The notes beneath the pieces are model-generated. The model was not told where the DNA came from. It worked only from the letters and a program-made list of their open reading frames with translations, and did no database searches. Below, in pieces: positions 47,096 through 59,878 of a DNA stretch of 64,000 bases (its first letter is position 1; each line of letters starts with the position of its first letter). The stretch spans positions 37,231,001 through 37,295,000 of the forward strand of contig NC_092568.1 of NCBI RefSeq assembly GCF_037975245.1. Reading direction: 5' to 3'. The stretch is from Apostichopus japonicus (taxonomy: Eukaryota; Echinodermata; Holothuroidea; Aspidochirotida; Stichopodidae). The translations under genes were made by a program, and so were the position numbers.

Positions 47096-50000
47096 ATAAG
47101 GGTTCTGAAAAATTGAAATGTATTTTTCCAAGCCTGGAAAATCATGGAAAATACACAAGATTTGGAGGTCATGGAAAAGTCAGGGAATTTTGTACCATGG
47201 CTATGAAAACGATATACTGCCCCATTTTGTTTTGATTTTGCCCCCTTGCTTACAAAAAATGAACAATGTACATCAAAAATTTGGTAATAATGACAGAATG
47301 TAAACTCAAACTTTCAACATTTCTACAGTAGTTATGAGGTCTCAACAGATGCGGGTGGTACGTATAATGGCTAGTCAAGCAAAGTACCCTCACTAACTTA
47401 CCCAATAATACCCCAGACTCAATGTTGCAGTTTCATTGTATTGAGATTATGATAAACGCAGTTCTTCATGAACTTGAAGCAAGTTTCAGTAGCAAAGTTT
47501 TGTCAACGACCAATCTCAATTGGCAGATAACTGTGTACAATTTTCCGCTACATATTTGCTATGTAAGCAACTAAGCATACATGTGGGAATTTTGTCATGT
47601 GCGGTGGTCACAACCTTAATTTCAATTTATGAAGTTGTAACCATGATATTCCGAGTTGGGGCTATTTTAAATCCATGATTTAATGACACAAGAATCTTAT
47701 AGAGCTGATGGGAAGATAATCAAATCCACAATTGGTAAAACAATTTCAGCTACACAGCGTGTAGCGGCCGAGGTGGTTAGGCTTCATTATGACATAGGCT
47801 AACAGTGATAGGATAATAGTTGGTTTATCAACACTAAAAAACTGAATGAAAGAAGTGTCAGGGATGAACAATACACTAAATGTGGCCAAACTTCTCATAA
47901 ATGATTCCTAAGGGCATGCTTGACATGACGTTGGCTAAACATTCAGCAGTTTTGAGACAAATTTGTCATCCTTTGACACTGTAATTTTTTGTGCAAGTCT
48001 ATTCAACACACATGTTGCGTTTGGACTGGATGCTTAAGAGTTTCAATGCGTTTACGGTACTGTATAAGATGGGTTCCTCTGAGCATATATGTAATGGTAT
48101 GGTAGCGAAGTAGTACTGTAACAGTAGATGTTGGTCACACTGTTTGCCCTGAGGACGGTCACCTAAACTTGGAAGCATTGGGGGTCACACCTCTAGTGGG
48201 AGTGAAGATCACACACATTATGACCCAGGGCCATATCTACGGCTCTGTTTGGACCGATATGACATGGCCCTCTGCCTACTGTAAATGCTGAAGATCTCCA
48301 TTGAAATTGATAGATGAGATAGTGTTTAACATGCATACATCAGATCAGTTTGAAGGTCCTGGAATTGTCAGCCGATGTGCTGGAAAGTCATGGAAAAGCC
48401 TAATGGTGCTTCTCCTTATAAAATTTAGGTCTTCTGCAAGTAAAAGATAAAATGAAATGCAGACACTATGATGATGTCATTCACCATGATCTTGCCAAAA
48501 TGTATGAATTCATTAAAAAGTTCTCCAAATTTTCAATATTCATACTGTAGATCTCCACTTTTAAACATTGGTACCACAATGTGGTTTTCCTGTAATGATC
48601 AAGAAACTTCCTGAGCAATTTGTTAAATTGTCAGCAAATGACAGTCAACTGGAATATCCATTTACCATTCAGTTCTACTTCTTACAAGGCGTACAGTTAC
48701 ATAGTGTACTGTGTTTTTCTCTGCTGTAGATTCAATTGTTTAATATTGAATAAGTGCACTTGCAATACCATTCAAGCCAGGTACCAACTGTACTAATGCC
48801 TTCTCTTCAAATAGCAAACATACGACTAATCAGTTGTTTATTTGCCTTGTCTGTGTTGGAAATATTTCCTTCAGATACTGAAATCATTATCTTGGAATGT
48901 ATACGGCATATCCTTCCTTGGTGTATTTAGGTTCGATTACCCTTGGATTTCAGAGAGTCCCAGTAAGTTCTGTGTATGTAGGAACTCAGATATATATACT
49001 GTGCTAATATTACAGAGGCAAGTCACAATGAAATATATTTGTTTGTGCACTAATAGTGACTCAGCATTATTACATTATTTACTATGTGCTGTCAGAATCA
49101 ATCAAAAAACAAAGTTTGGCTGGTTGGTTGCTTCCCACATTTTCCCCTTATAGGTTATGATGTGGTACTTTGTGTGTTGTTGTATATAGGACAGTAAACA
49201 GAGGGGCTTGCAGGCAGTATGAGATGGGATGGGGGTGGGGGGGGAGGGAGGCAGGGGTTGGTGCCTGTGGAACAGGGCATGAAATAATAGAGATGAAAAT
49301 AAAGTCGTAATTTTTCACAAAATAAGTTTAGATTGTCCAATAGAATCACATTGTCGTAACATAGCTTTGTCTATTTCCCTTCATGTTTGGCAGGAAACAT
49401 TGCCACATTTTTGTAGCATAACCACATCCTGTTGTGTTGTTTCTGGATGTTTTCATGGCAGTGAATGTTGTGCCTTACAGTACACAACTCTGACCAAAAG
49501 CACCATTTTTGAAAAGGAAACTCTTCATTGTCCTAAGATGTATGGTTATATGACAACCCATTACGATGAGTACTGCTTCCCATATTGCAGTTGTTGTGTC
49601 TGCAGATTGTTTTGACAGTCTAGGAAAAAATGTTTCGCAGCTGTAGACATTAGCAACCTGATCGTTGCATAGATTGGTAAACTTAATTGAGGGTAAGTGT
49701 CTAGAGCTGATAGATCTAAGGGAAATATGAAGTATATACTGTACATAATATAGAAAAAAGAGAAATTAAATAAAAGGGTGACTGTAGTTAAGTGTGTCTT
49801 AACGTACTATGCTAAACACAACACAAGGTGAGTACAAATAATGTGAATAAATGTGAATACCTGCATGTACATATATATGGAGGTAATGTACAGGTACCAG
49901 TTTTGCGAGATCTGTACTGTAGTCTGCACAGGTCTGTGATTAACAGGATATTAGGACTCCTTGGATTCTCTCACTTCCAAAGAGAAACTCAGTTTGGCAA

Positions 50001-52124
50001 GAAACAGAGTGTAAAGCAATTAGGCGAATTAGGTTACTTGTAATTTACCTGTGGCGTAACATTTACGGATGACGGGTAGGAGGAAATTTAATGCAAATGT
50101 GCGATCATCCAACACAAAAGAAAGATATGAGTTTGTGTAACATTTGAAAGTATTTCTTTGTATTCACCTTTGAGGTAATGTGTTGTGCATTAAATGTTCT
50201 GCTTAGGCTAATGGGCTATAACATTAGCTTTATCTGTTCAGACATATATAGTAATTGCTTAAAGAACAGTTGTAGTGTGTGAAACAATTGGATTGTTAGT
50301 GCATTATTTTGTAGTGAAGATGAAGTGAGGAAAGTTTTAGCAATAAATCTTGAGTTGTGGCTGCAAATGAGGTGGTGGGGAATGGGTGGAAAGGGATGAG
50401 GGGGGGGGGAGTCTTTACTCAACTCTTAAAGTACAGTACTGTAAGTAGCAGCGGGCTCTTCCAGTAGGAATTGAGTTACTCTCCCAAGCCTAATATGTTT
50501 CCTACCATAAATTTTGCCACTGACAACATCAATCCTCTCACCATCTCAAGTAACTGAATTTAAAAAAAATGTTTACAAGTGTACTTTCCTGGACACTGTT
50601 ATAGGGAGTAAACATCTTTCACCCTAATAAATGTTTCAGGCACCAATGTCATGCAATATGGAGTCAAAAGCAATGACATGTTACCACCAATACAGTAGTT
50701 TTGGATATTTAGCATCCCAAAGAAAAAGGTAGTTAGTTTTGCAGAGTTTGTAAACTTAGAAGCCACCAAACCTAACTGGTTTAGGTATAGATCTAAGGAG
50801 CCATAATACTTACCTGTCTCCAGTCCAGAAAGTTGACAGTGACCTGTGTATGGGATACAGTACTAGGTGGGAGGGGGGGGGGAAGGGGTGCGTAGTACAG
50901 ATCTAAAATATTACCAATGTAGTAGGTTAGGTACAGTAGATGTGAAAGTACATACAGTAAGAAGATTGGAGAGATTGGTATGAGTGCAGTGAATTACCAA
51001 GCATTGTCCTCACTTACATTCATTGTATTGTTCGTCTGACCTTCAAGTTCAAATCAGTTTCCAAGAAGCACACAATACAGGATTTCACAGGAGATATGGT
51101 AAACGTGCAAGACATTTGTCAGGACACAGTGGCTGATATTTCCTGTAAAACTTCTCAGAATTTGTTGTGTTTTACAAACATTTCTATGTACACAGGACCA
51201 TTACAAACTACAGTACAAATCTTTGTTAAATGCACTCAAATCAAATGATAAATAATTTTGGTGAACTTTAAGCACAGTACTCTCTGGACACATACTGTAG
51301 CTAGGCTTTTGTGAGACTGAGAAATGTAAACGTTCCATTCCATTCTGACAATTTTAATGGAGAGGCATATTTTACATTACTATATTATTAAATCACCCTA
51401 CTGTATGAAGTACAACTGGAAATTAATTTTATGTCGTTACTTTACATATAGAAAAGAACAAAAACGTTACAAGTCACAAGCTAATTGAGCATCGTTCTGG
51501 GATTTCAGAGTCAATCGAAAAGAATACAAGATTGATCAAATTCAATGCAAAAAGGCAATGTTGAGGGAATAGAAATGAAATTATCCAATAACCAGAAAGC
51601 CAACAAATTTAATGATTGCTTGTTTGGTTCATGCTATACTGTACAAGACACAAGTTGACATGCAACACACAGCAAACAACAAGTTTCTTACGCTCAAAGT
51701 GACCCTACACAGCAAGTTCATGCATACTATTCCTTTGTTACTTGTAGTTCTTGTGTTTACAAAGCTTTTGTATAGCTTTACAGATAATTTGCCAGGTGTG
51801 CATTAATAATAAGTTACAAAAGGTTATCGTGAGAATAGGCAATTGAATCAGACATACCAGACAGTGGTAAACCAGCTGTCTGCATTATAACTTTTAAGAA
51901 CACCACCACCAAAGAGAGTTTGTGAGGCCCTCCCCCCCACCCCACCCCACCCCTCCTCTCCTGATATTTTATGAGCTCTAGAAGTGCATAATAGTTATTG
52001 CTGTGACCATCAGTCAACATGCCCCCTAAAATGGTAGATAAATTGTCTAACTTCTGGAAAAATCCAGTAAACTACGGTTATTGGGTGTCAACAGTATTTA
52101 GAATTCTTGTTCTGGTATCATGTA
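47096..52124. other. Long AT-rich non-coding stretch
   Basis: No exon recognised. A GTCATGGAAAA(G) word recurs at 47170 and 48390, suggesting remnants of an old element between about 47090 and 48420. At 47766-47787 GCGGCCGAGGTGGTTAGGC looks like a tRNA A-box region without a B box. Poly-G runs lie at 49228-49243, 50401-50410 and 50875-50882. Confidence 0.4.
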
Positions 52125-52132
52125 CAGGTCTG

Positions 52133-53868
52133 TAGTGTTCAACCGATTAACCTAATCGGAATCGGTACGAATATTGCATAATCGGAACATAATTGGAATC
52201 GGTAAAAATTACGTGGAATACCAGTTATGTCATACCGATTATTCAAAAACATATGGAAGGGTGAAAATATCATTATTCAAAAACATATGGAAGTTGAAAA
52301 TATCAACTGATGTATTAGGTTTGTTCTTTCACTACGAAATATTAAAAAAAGGCACCCCCTATACGTCTTTCACAGTGTATACTTTCATCAAATTAGGCTG
52401 CCAGGGTCGCCGATTTTGCTTCCCTCGTGGTTATTGACTTCATATTTCTTGGCACAGTAAGCATAGCAGCAATAGCAATTTCGCGAATTCACGAATGTGC
52501 TGGACAGGGTAGGAAATAAGCGGGGGCGACGGGCGATTCGCCCTCGCAAGTGCTAAAAAGCCCTCCTAAAGCACAATTACGAGTGCGAAAAAGAAAAATG
52601 AAATATAAGAAAATCGCCCTCGTTATATCAGGTGTCTGTGTAAAATTAATTGTGACATGCGTTTGCTTTAGCTAGGAATTGCAGTTGCAGCGCGAATCGC
52701 GCAAACAGTTTTCACATCTCGCATCAAATTTGAAGCAGTGCGAGAGGGTCGCGCACAATCACCGGGAACTTCCCGTGGTAAATTACGGCCTGCAGTACCA
52801 GCGAAAATAACCTAAAATCCTCACAAATCTCCGACCACATAGTAGCCTTACTTCACACTAAATCAACTGCATGGAAATCTAAACTTGCCATCTGTTTATT
52901 CGCTCTAGTTGTGTCGCAAATAAAAAATAAAAATATCCACGGAAACTGCAATCTTTGCCCACATGTTAGCCTAACAACCACACTAAGTCAATGGGAAATG
53001 TAGCCTAACCATCGGTTTGCCAAAAAAAAAAATTGCGTAGCTTAGTTTACAACTTTCAATTTGCTGGAAATCGGCATTTGTTTGGAAGGTACTGTAAGTG
53101 ATATGTCTTATAGAGGGAATGTTATATTTTATATTGGAGTAGTTTCTAGTTGTTATTATTTCTTTACATCAATCTGGTATTACATTTTAGAGTAATTTTA
53201 AACAAGTTACGATGGTACAATTTGCTTTTCAGTTTGATTGGCCTAAGCTTACACATTCTAATTGAAGCTGAATGGAGTTATATAGGTAACGAATAGGTAT
53301 GTTTAACTTCAAGTTCGTAACATTTCTATTTGTTCATAAACGGTATAATACTGAAAATAAGTACAAAATAATGTCGGAATGAAGGCAATATGTCATTAAA
53401 ATTTACACTTTGGTAAAGATTGAAGATGGATGGTTTGTCTGAGATACTTTTTGAGATGGATATTTTGAGTAACTATTCTTAGCCTATTTCAAGCCATTAA
53501 CAGGTGACATTCACGTCAAGGTGGTTAGGCCATTCGCTTAGCACAGTGCTGACTAGGTAGGATGTCATATCTCCGTATTTTGGAAATAAAAAATAAAATA
53601 AAAAAAACCTTTTTTTTTCTTTCCGAGAAACTCCAGAGGTAATTTGGTACACACAAAATGATACCTTAGAGCCTTGTATAACATCGAAGCAAAAGGAAAC
53701 GGGAAAATCACAACAATAATTTTTTCTCTCAAACTTTATTGGCGATTTTGTATAAACGGGATATTTTCTCATTTTCAAATAATCGGAATCGGAATCGGAA
53801 TCAGTACGATTATGAAAAAAATAATCGGTAATCGGTATTTTCTGTTATGCATAATCGGTTGAACACTA
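52133..53868. mobile_element. hAT-type element, 1.74 kb, exact 8-bp target duplication
   Basis: The inverted ends are TAGTGTTCAACCGATTA (left) and TAATCGGTTGAACACTA (right). Flanks repeat CAGGTCTG exactly (52125-52132 and 53869-53876). Subterminal zones carry many AATCGG/CGGAATCGG words in both halves. The middle contains an internal block around 52500-52620 with repeated CGCCCTCG words and no intact transposase. It inserted inside a local duplicated sequence (the TGTACTGTTATTGGATGTC units at 53908 and 54085). Confidence 0.93.
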
Positions 53869-53907
53869 CAGGTCTGAGATCAAATAATGACTTTACCAGG
53901 CTCTGTA

Positions 53908-54345
53908 CTGTTATTGGATGTCAAAAGTATATTGATATTTACTTTGCTCCTTGCTTACCTGTCTCCCCACAAAACTTAGCAATCTCGTTCTACTGTGCCT
54001 AGAATGAAGTTCTGGTAACCTTGGAATTTCTGTTCTGTTATCTGGTATCGTGTACCTGACATCCAATAACAACTTTATCAGATCTGTACTGTTATTGGAT
54101 GTCGTCAACATTTTACATATAGCCTTTGATATTTCTATGGACCAGAGATGGATTCATGGTACATGGGTAGTTGACACTGTTGACTATCAGAGGTCACTAA
54201 TATCAACAAAGTTACTTTATTATAAATAGCAAATTGAAGATGTGAAGGCTGGGCTACTGTAGGTGGATTCTTATTTAGTTCTCTCCTCGCTTACCTGTCT
54301 CCCCACAACCTTAGCAATCTCGTTCTACCATGCCTAGAATGAACT
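53908..54345. repeat. Local duplicated repeat units (CTTACCTGTCTCCCCACAA family)
   Basis: The string GCTTACCTGTCTCCCCACAA is followed by (A/C)CTTAGCAATCTCGTTCTAC and recurs at about 53953 and 54289. Weaker relatives appear at 54936-54990 and 63655-63705. The neighbouring TGTACTGTTATTGGATGTC occurs at 53908 and 54085. This is a dispersed, partly tandem repeat. Confidence 0.7.
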
Positions 54346-57300
54346 AGTAACACTTTTAACATTGCGCACCCTCTATGACGGGTTCCTCCGTTCAATGCCC
54401 TTCCTTTTCATTCTATCATCCAAAGTGCCAGCATCATGCTTTCTTTTTTCGTCTTGATTTTTCTCAACGTTATTCGTACGGAACTGTGACCTAGGATTCT
54501 TTGGGTGAAAGTGTGGGAATGAGGTACAATACAGAAGGTACACCCTGAGGTGGTCGACTGGTCGGTCATCAGTAATCAGTTCAAAGTCGGAACAAAGATG
54601 TTTATCATCGGATAGCCCGAGACACGGATAAAGAGTAGTGTTTGCACAGGGTATCCAAGTAACCGGGTACCCGCCAAGTAACCGGGTACCCGCCCGACGG
54701 GTTCCTGATTTATTACCCGAATCCTACGCAAAGTGAGTTTTTTTTTTTGCAAGTAGATGTTAGGCAAGATTTTCCCATTGACTTAGTGTGGTGTTAGGCT
54801 ACCATGTGGAAGAAATTGAAAGAATTCTCACAATTATTATTTATTCATTCGTTTATTTCATAGAAGGAAAGACTGACAAGGAATTTTACATTATATGGAA
54901 GTTACTCATAGATATTTACTTGGCTTGATATGCAAAGCTGTCTCCTCACAACCTCATTACTCTGGTTCTACCGTGTGTATGGAGAGCACGATTTCCCTCT
55001 AGTCTATCTTTTTTTACCAATAGTTGATTAAATACAGCGAAAGAAAAGACCCAGAATGTCAGACCTGTTTATTGGACGAGGCATCAGAATTCTAATTCTA
55101 ATTCGGATGCGACTGTTTATATAATTGAGTTGATTTTTGCCGTTTTTGGAGAGAAACATGTATGTACAGTTAACAGCTTTGTACCATGACTGAGCGTGTT
55201 TTGACTTGTTTCAATGGGTTATCCTACCATGTACAGTAATGACAACACAAGGAAGTGAAGAAATCCAACCAGCCAACCGCCAACCAGTTCATAAACAAGT
55301 CCTAATACCTACTTGCTCTTTGAAATCACTATTGATGTTTTCAGTACTACTAGGCAACAGATTCTATAGAGCTCGAGTCTCAAGGGGATTTCCCATAATT
55401 ATCCCCTCTCGTCCATTTCCCCAAATAGCGTATATATATATATATATATATGTAAAAGACAGAGTTGCCTCGTGTTTGTTCCATTCGCTACATGTTTATA
55501 CGCGACATGTCGAATGCTTTATTTTTGTACATGACGACGGTACATGTGGAGAGTAAACAGGAAGTTTGTTGGGTAAATTGCTTTTCTGTTGTTTGTTACA
55601 AGTACGTATAAAAGAAGGTCATAATATGTCTGATGCATTAATAGAATAATATCGTACTTTTTGTTTTGTTTACAACTTGACCAAACAAGTCTCACGAGTT
55701 GGGATGTTTACCATAGATCCTGTTGGTATGGAATCTACCTACTCAAGGAGTATACTTATATCCTGTACATATATATATATATCATAGTCATGTGAATAGG
55801 ACTTCCTTGGTGGGGGAGGGGGGCAAGGTTCTTTCACAATTAGATACCTTTATTCGTATTCATTCTCTACTAAGTCTTGAGGAAATTAACACCGTAACTT
55901 GACAGCTCTGGTCTTCCGAACAAAGTCTGTGAAGTAGGTAAGTTGTACCATTCATATATTGTAACAGAAGGGTTCAAAGTGGTTTTGGGTGGTTTGGAGA
56001 TATCTGAAGAATAAAGTTTGATGGATTGCATTTGTGTGCTCCTAGTGTACTTCCTAGCTCCCACTAGCTCCCATCATTGTCCACTAGTTTGTTTAAACTT
56101 TTTTTACTTACAGTTGTACATTCCGTGCCCATATAGCAAAAAATACACTATTGAAATTTGCTTCCAGGCGGCCTGACTATAAGTGCTTAAATTGTTTGTA
56201 CCCAACATAACACATCATAACGTCAAGGCCTCTTTGTCACAATATACATCTTGTTATGATTATAGATAGAAGTGCATTGCTTTGTTTTGCAGTAAGATTC
56301 TTTAAGTGAACGCCCTTTTAATTGATATGCATGAAACAGTGAGCGAGCAATTAATTTGGAAAAACACAAGCCTTCCCTTCCTATTTCTTCTGTTGTATGT
56401 TTTATTACTCTGTTTAACCAACTATGTTCAAAACTTAGGCTGCATGTCAAATTTTTTAGCAGCAATGTTAAAGATGACATTGTGTGATGAATAAAATAAA
56501 TTTCATGTAGAGACAATTATCATATCCTAAGTATTGAAGAATTTCAACTACCCCTTGTGTTTACAACAACCACAACCAAAACATTTTCTTCAATTTTCTA
56601 ATTTACATAAAAATTGTATCCTATCATTAGCTGGCTATGCAGTGACAACTAAGCCTAGCCAAAATAGCAATTGCTTTGTGTTTGAACTATTTTGTAAGCA
56701 AACCAGCAACAAATGGTGATAAGCAAACTTGATTTCAAAAGATTATCTTTTTATCAGTCATTGATGGTTTTCAGTTAAACCGAATTGCATCTATAATATA
56801 TTTTGCAGTTTTGAAAGATCCGCAATATTTTGAGTGAATTTTCCATGTGAACGCATTTATTACAGAAGCACTGTGCATGTTAGTGATAGGCTGTATAGTA
56901 TTTATCACACTTTTTTCAATGTCACATGAGATACATTTTGGGTGACCATGGTGTATTACAGGTCTGAATATGCCATGTTTACAATTTTGATTGTCCAAAA
57001 AGTTTCTTGGATTCTTGCTTAGAATTTTTGAAAGTGTAAGGTCAGTGGGGGTATGTTCAGTTGATAATTGTGCTGTATCCACAGTGTACCTGTAGCGCTA
57101 GACTAGTGAAAATATATTTTAACATGCAGCGAAGAAAGTTGGAAATTTATGAATGTTGGATAACTCTGCTTGTTTGCGCAACCAGCATCTCCCTATGCAC
57201 AGTTGAACAACAACTTTTATCTTTTGCTACTGAGCCTTAACTATTGCCTTGGCCCACAGACACATGTTTCTTCGCAAGAGTCGACTTTTACATACCCAGA

Positions 57301-59026
57301 CCGACGTGCATTTTGTGTTCTATAAATAACTAGGGCAATTCCAATAGTCTTCACACATTTACATTGGTACCGGTATAAAATTATTACAACACGTGGAAAA
57401 TCCCTCCATCATAAGACAAATTTACTGGAAAAGTGAGCGAATTGGATCTTATACCAGGCTGAAACATTCACTCTGTGATGCATGAATGCTTATATTATTT
57501 CGTAATCAGGGTTATATATCATGAGTTTTTTGCCTGTTTCGTAACAAATTTAATTCAAACACAGCAGTTGCGAATTTGGTTAGGCTCGTCTGTCAGAGCA
57601 ATATCGTTTCAATGGTAAGTGTTTATGACAATTTCAAATGTTACATACATGTTTCCATTCTGGCGGCAGTAAACGCATGGACAGAGAAATGTCTTCATTA
57701 TGAATACAGGACAGTCTTTTAAGCATTTTCTACATAAAATCAGTTTCAATGAGAACTTGTCATTTTCTATCATTTCGGTGAAGAAGCCTGTTGATCGTCC
57801 GACTACGGTTTCTTTAAGTTATATTTAAGTTTAAAGTAGCGATATACCCTCACTAAGGGCTTTTGCACATGTATACAGTCCAGTGTACTTTGTGAAGAAA
57901 TAAACACGTTTGTGAGACATGTTTATATTGTGTAACAACCAAAGTAGCCATTTGGTACGAGAGTGAAAATCGGCCTTGTTTGAATGGCAAATTTATTTGT
58001 AGAATTATATTATGGTAAATGTTGTGATTCACAGAATTGCTAGAAATGCTAGGTGACAGGACTCACTGGCCGTTTAACGTTTCAGTTTTACATTCATTGT
58101 TTTAACGATCAAAGGTTACATGGGAACAGCACTAGTCTAAACTGGTCAGTTGCTGTTGATGAAGTGCCACCCACTGTCCACTGCTAGTCGAGAAATTGCT
58201 GCATGTTAAGTGTCCCTCAAAACATTTAACTTTCCCTCAAGACTTAAAAACCTGGCAAAATCTTGATCATCGGTACAGGATGTCTTCAGTATGTGTGCAC
58301 ATGCACTGACCAGCTAACTACCCATGGTCTCCCACAATTACCAATAGTCAAAAACATGGAAAAATTCCAGGCTACTTTGCAGTAAATTCATCGTGAATGA
58401 ACCGTGGTGAAGTAAACTTCCTGCTGGTCACGAAACAAATCCACTAAGAATATAAAAATAGGCATGATTTGCATGAAGACATCTTAATACTCCTGTGAGA
58501 GGTACAGTAGACTTGGAAAAGGGAAGGGCAGTGAACTTGAAGTGGGTCATTGCGGGCGCAGTGCAAAAATGTTACCAGTTGTTAAGTTAGGGTAGATCAT
58601 AGTGTGTTTATGTATCGTCATTCATAAATGATTAAACCGGTAAGTTGTTGGGAATTTGCTATCCTTTGAATGTGCAGACAAACCATGACCCGTTCAGTTG
58701 GTTTACCTTTTGGCTACTAATGAGAAACCTTTCTATCATACAATTATAAGCACATGTTTTTGATGTAATCTTCATCCCCTTGTCTGTATCGCATAATATG
58801 ATATGCAAAACAGTGTTAGCTTGGAATGGCAAGCCAATTCCAAAAACATCGGCCATCAAGGGTTTTTGTCAAGCCAATCTGTTACTGTTGAGTTTGATTA
58901 ATTACTCTAGAAATAAGGTTACCTTGTTTTTGGAAACAAACAACTTTATGATGGATTTTAATCAAGTTAATTAACTGCATGTATGTCAAAGTATTCTTCT
59001 CAACACTTGTGAATGTTGTTTAGTCA
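54346..59026. other. Long AT-rich non-coding stretch upstream of the AKT coding exon
   Basis: No coding exon recognised. ACCGGGTACCCG words repeat at 54660-54690, the look of a decayed hAT end. (AT)n lies at 55433-55450. CAATG|GTAAGTG at 57611-57621 is a good donor and one candidate for the end of an AKT 5'-UTR exon, unproven. Confidence 0.35.
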
Positions 59027-59040
59027 GTAACCATAGCAAC
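59027..59040. promoter_or_regulatory. Consensus RFX X-box
   Basis: GTAACCATAGCAAC fits the X-box consensus GTHNCC-AT-RGNAAC at every position. It lies about 790 bp before the AKT start codon. RFX factors bind such sites in promoters of ciliary and other genes. Function here is unknown, and a single 14-bp match may be chance. Confidence 0.35.
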
Positions 59041-59251
59041 TCAAGGGTGATACGAAGAGACTATAAACTTCATTGTCGTCCTAGAAAAGAAACATCAGAG
59101 GTAAAGAATATCAGTCATGCTCGCAGTGCAAAAGTCTTTTATCATGTGTGCAAAATGGCTAGGTACTGTGCACATCTGTTTGTTACCTGGATACTGTTGG
59201 ATGTTGTATTTCTCTAATGTATGCCAAGAAGACTTTTTGATTTACAATTGC

Positions 59252-59346
59252 AGAGATGCCAACCAGTACGATTTTATTTAGTACTATAAAGCAAGTGAAA
59301 TACGATAATACGATATTGCCTCTTGAAAATATGATTTTTCATCTTT

Positions 59347-59381
<35 letters not shown>

Positions 59382-59626
59382 TTTTAAAGGAAGTGGAATC
59401 GCATAAGTAACCCCCCAAACCCTGACAAACACGTTGAACAAGGAGCCTACATGGGCGGGAAGTACGCGGAATCTGCAGCTTTACAATTTTCTCATTAAAT
59501 GTTAATGAAAAAGCAAACAACGGGCCAGTGGTAGTGTCGAGTTTTTGTGAAAATCTGATTTTTCTCTGCAAAATCTGATTTTTAGGATATTCAGTTTGTT
59601 TTTTGTGTCAAGATGTTGGCATCTCT
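59252..59626. mobile_element. Short hAT-type MITE beside the AKT exon
   Basis: The ends AGAGATGCCAAC and GTTGGCATCTCT are inverted repeats. The flanks ACAATTGC (59244-59251) and GCAATTGC (59627-59634) match at 7 of 8 bases, so the target duplication is nearly intact. Inside is an A-run/T-run palindrome (about 59347-59386) and repeated AAAATCTGATTTTT words. It ends about 180 bp before the AKT exon's acceptor. Confidence 0.85.
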
Positions 59627-59806
59627 GCAATTGCAAATTCAGTATAGATTTACTCTTCTACATCTCCTACCTGACTCCACACTTCTAATAATGCATTTTC
59701 CCCATCTACTGTTACTCATGGTAACGTCCTTACTATTAAGGCTTTAAAACTGTTTAGGTGTTGTTGCACTTTGATTTAATTCTCTTCTAACTGTTTTCTC
59801 TTTCAG

Positions 59807-59878
59807 ATCTCTGATCAAAGCAGAGAATGAGTGCGGACAATGTGGTCATTGTTAAAGAAGGCTGGGTACAAAAGAGGG
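59807..59878 (+). CDS. AKT: AKT (RAC/PKB) serine/threonine kinase, first coding exon (partial gene)
   Basis: After a strong acceptor (pyrimidine tract then TTTCAG at 59801-59806) come 20 nt of 5' UTR and an ATG at 59827. The 17 complete codons plus the split glycine read MSADNVVIVKEGWVQKRG, the start of the AKT pleckstrin-homology domain; mammalian AKT begins MS.VAIVKEGWLHKRG. The exon stops after the first base of the glycine codon at a consensus donor (G|GTAAGT, 59879). As far as I recall, vertebrate AKT genes break in the same codon and phase. AKT binds PIP3 through this domain and acts downstream of PI3K in growth, survival and metabolic signalling at the membrane, cytosol and nucleus. 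The kinase domain and rest of the PH domain are not found before 64000, so the gene continues past the window. The acceptor implies at least one upstream non-coding exon. Confidence 0.88.

Noticed and set aside
47766-47787. tRNA gene suggested by GGCCGAGGTGGTTAGGC
   Set aside because: A-box-like only. No B box or paired arms follow at tRNA distance; a similar A-box-like string at 53517 also lacks a B box.
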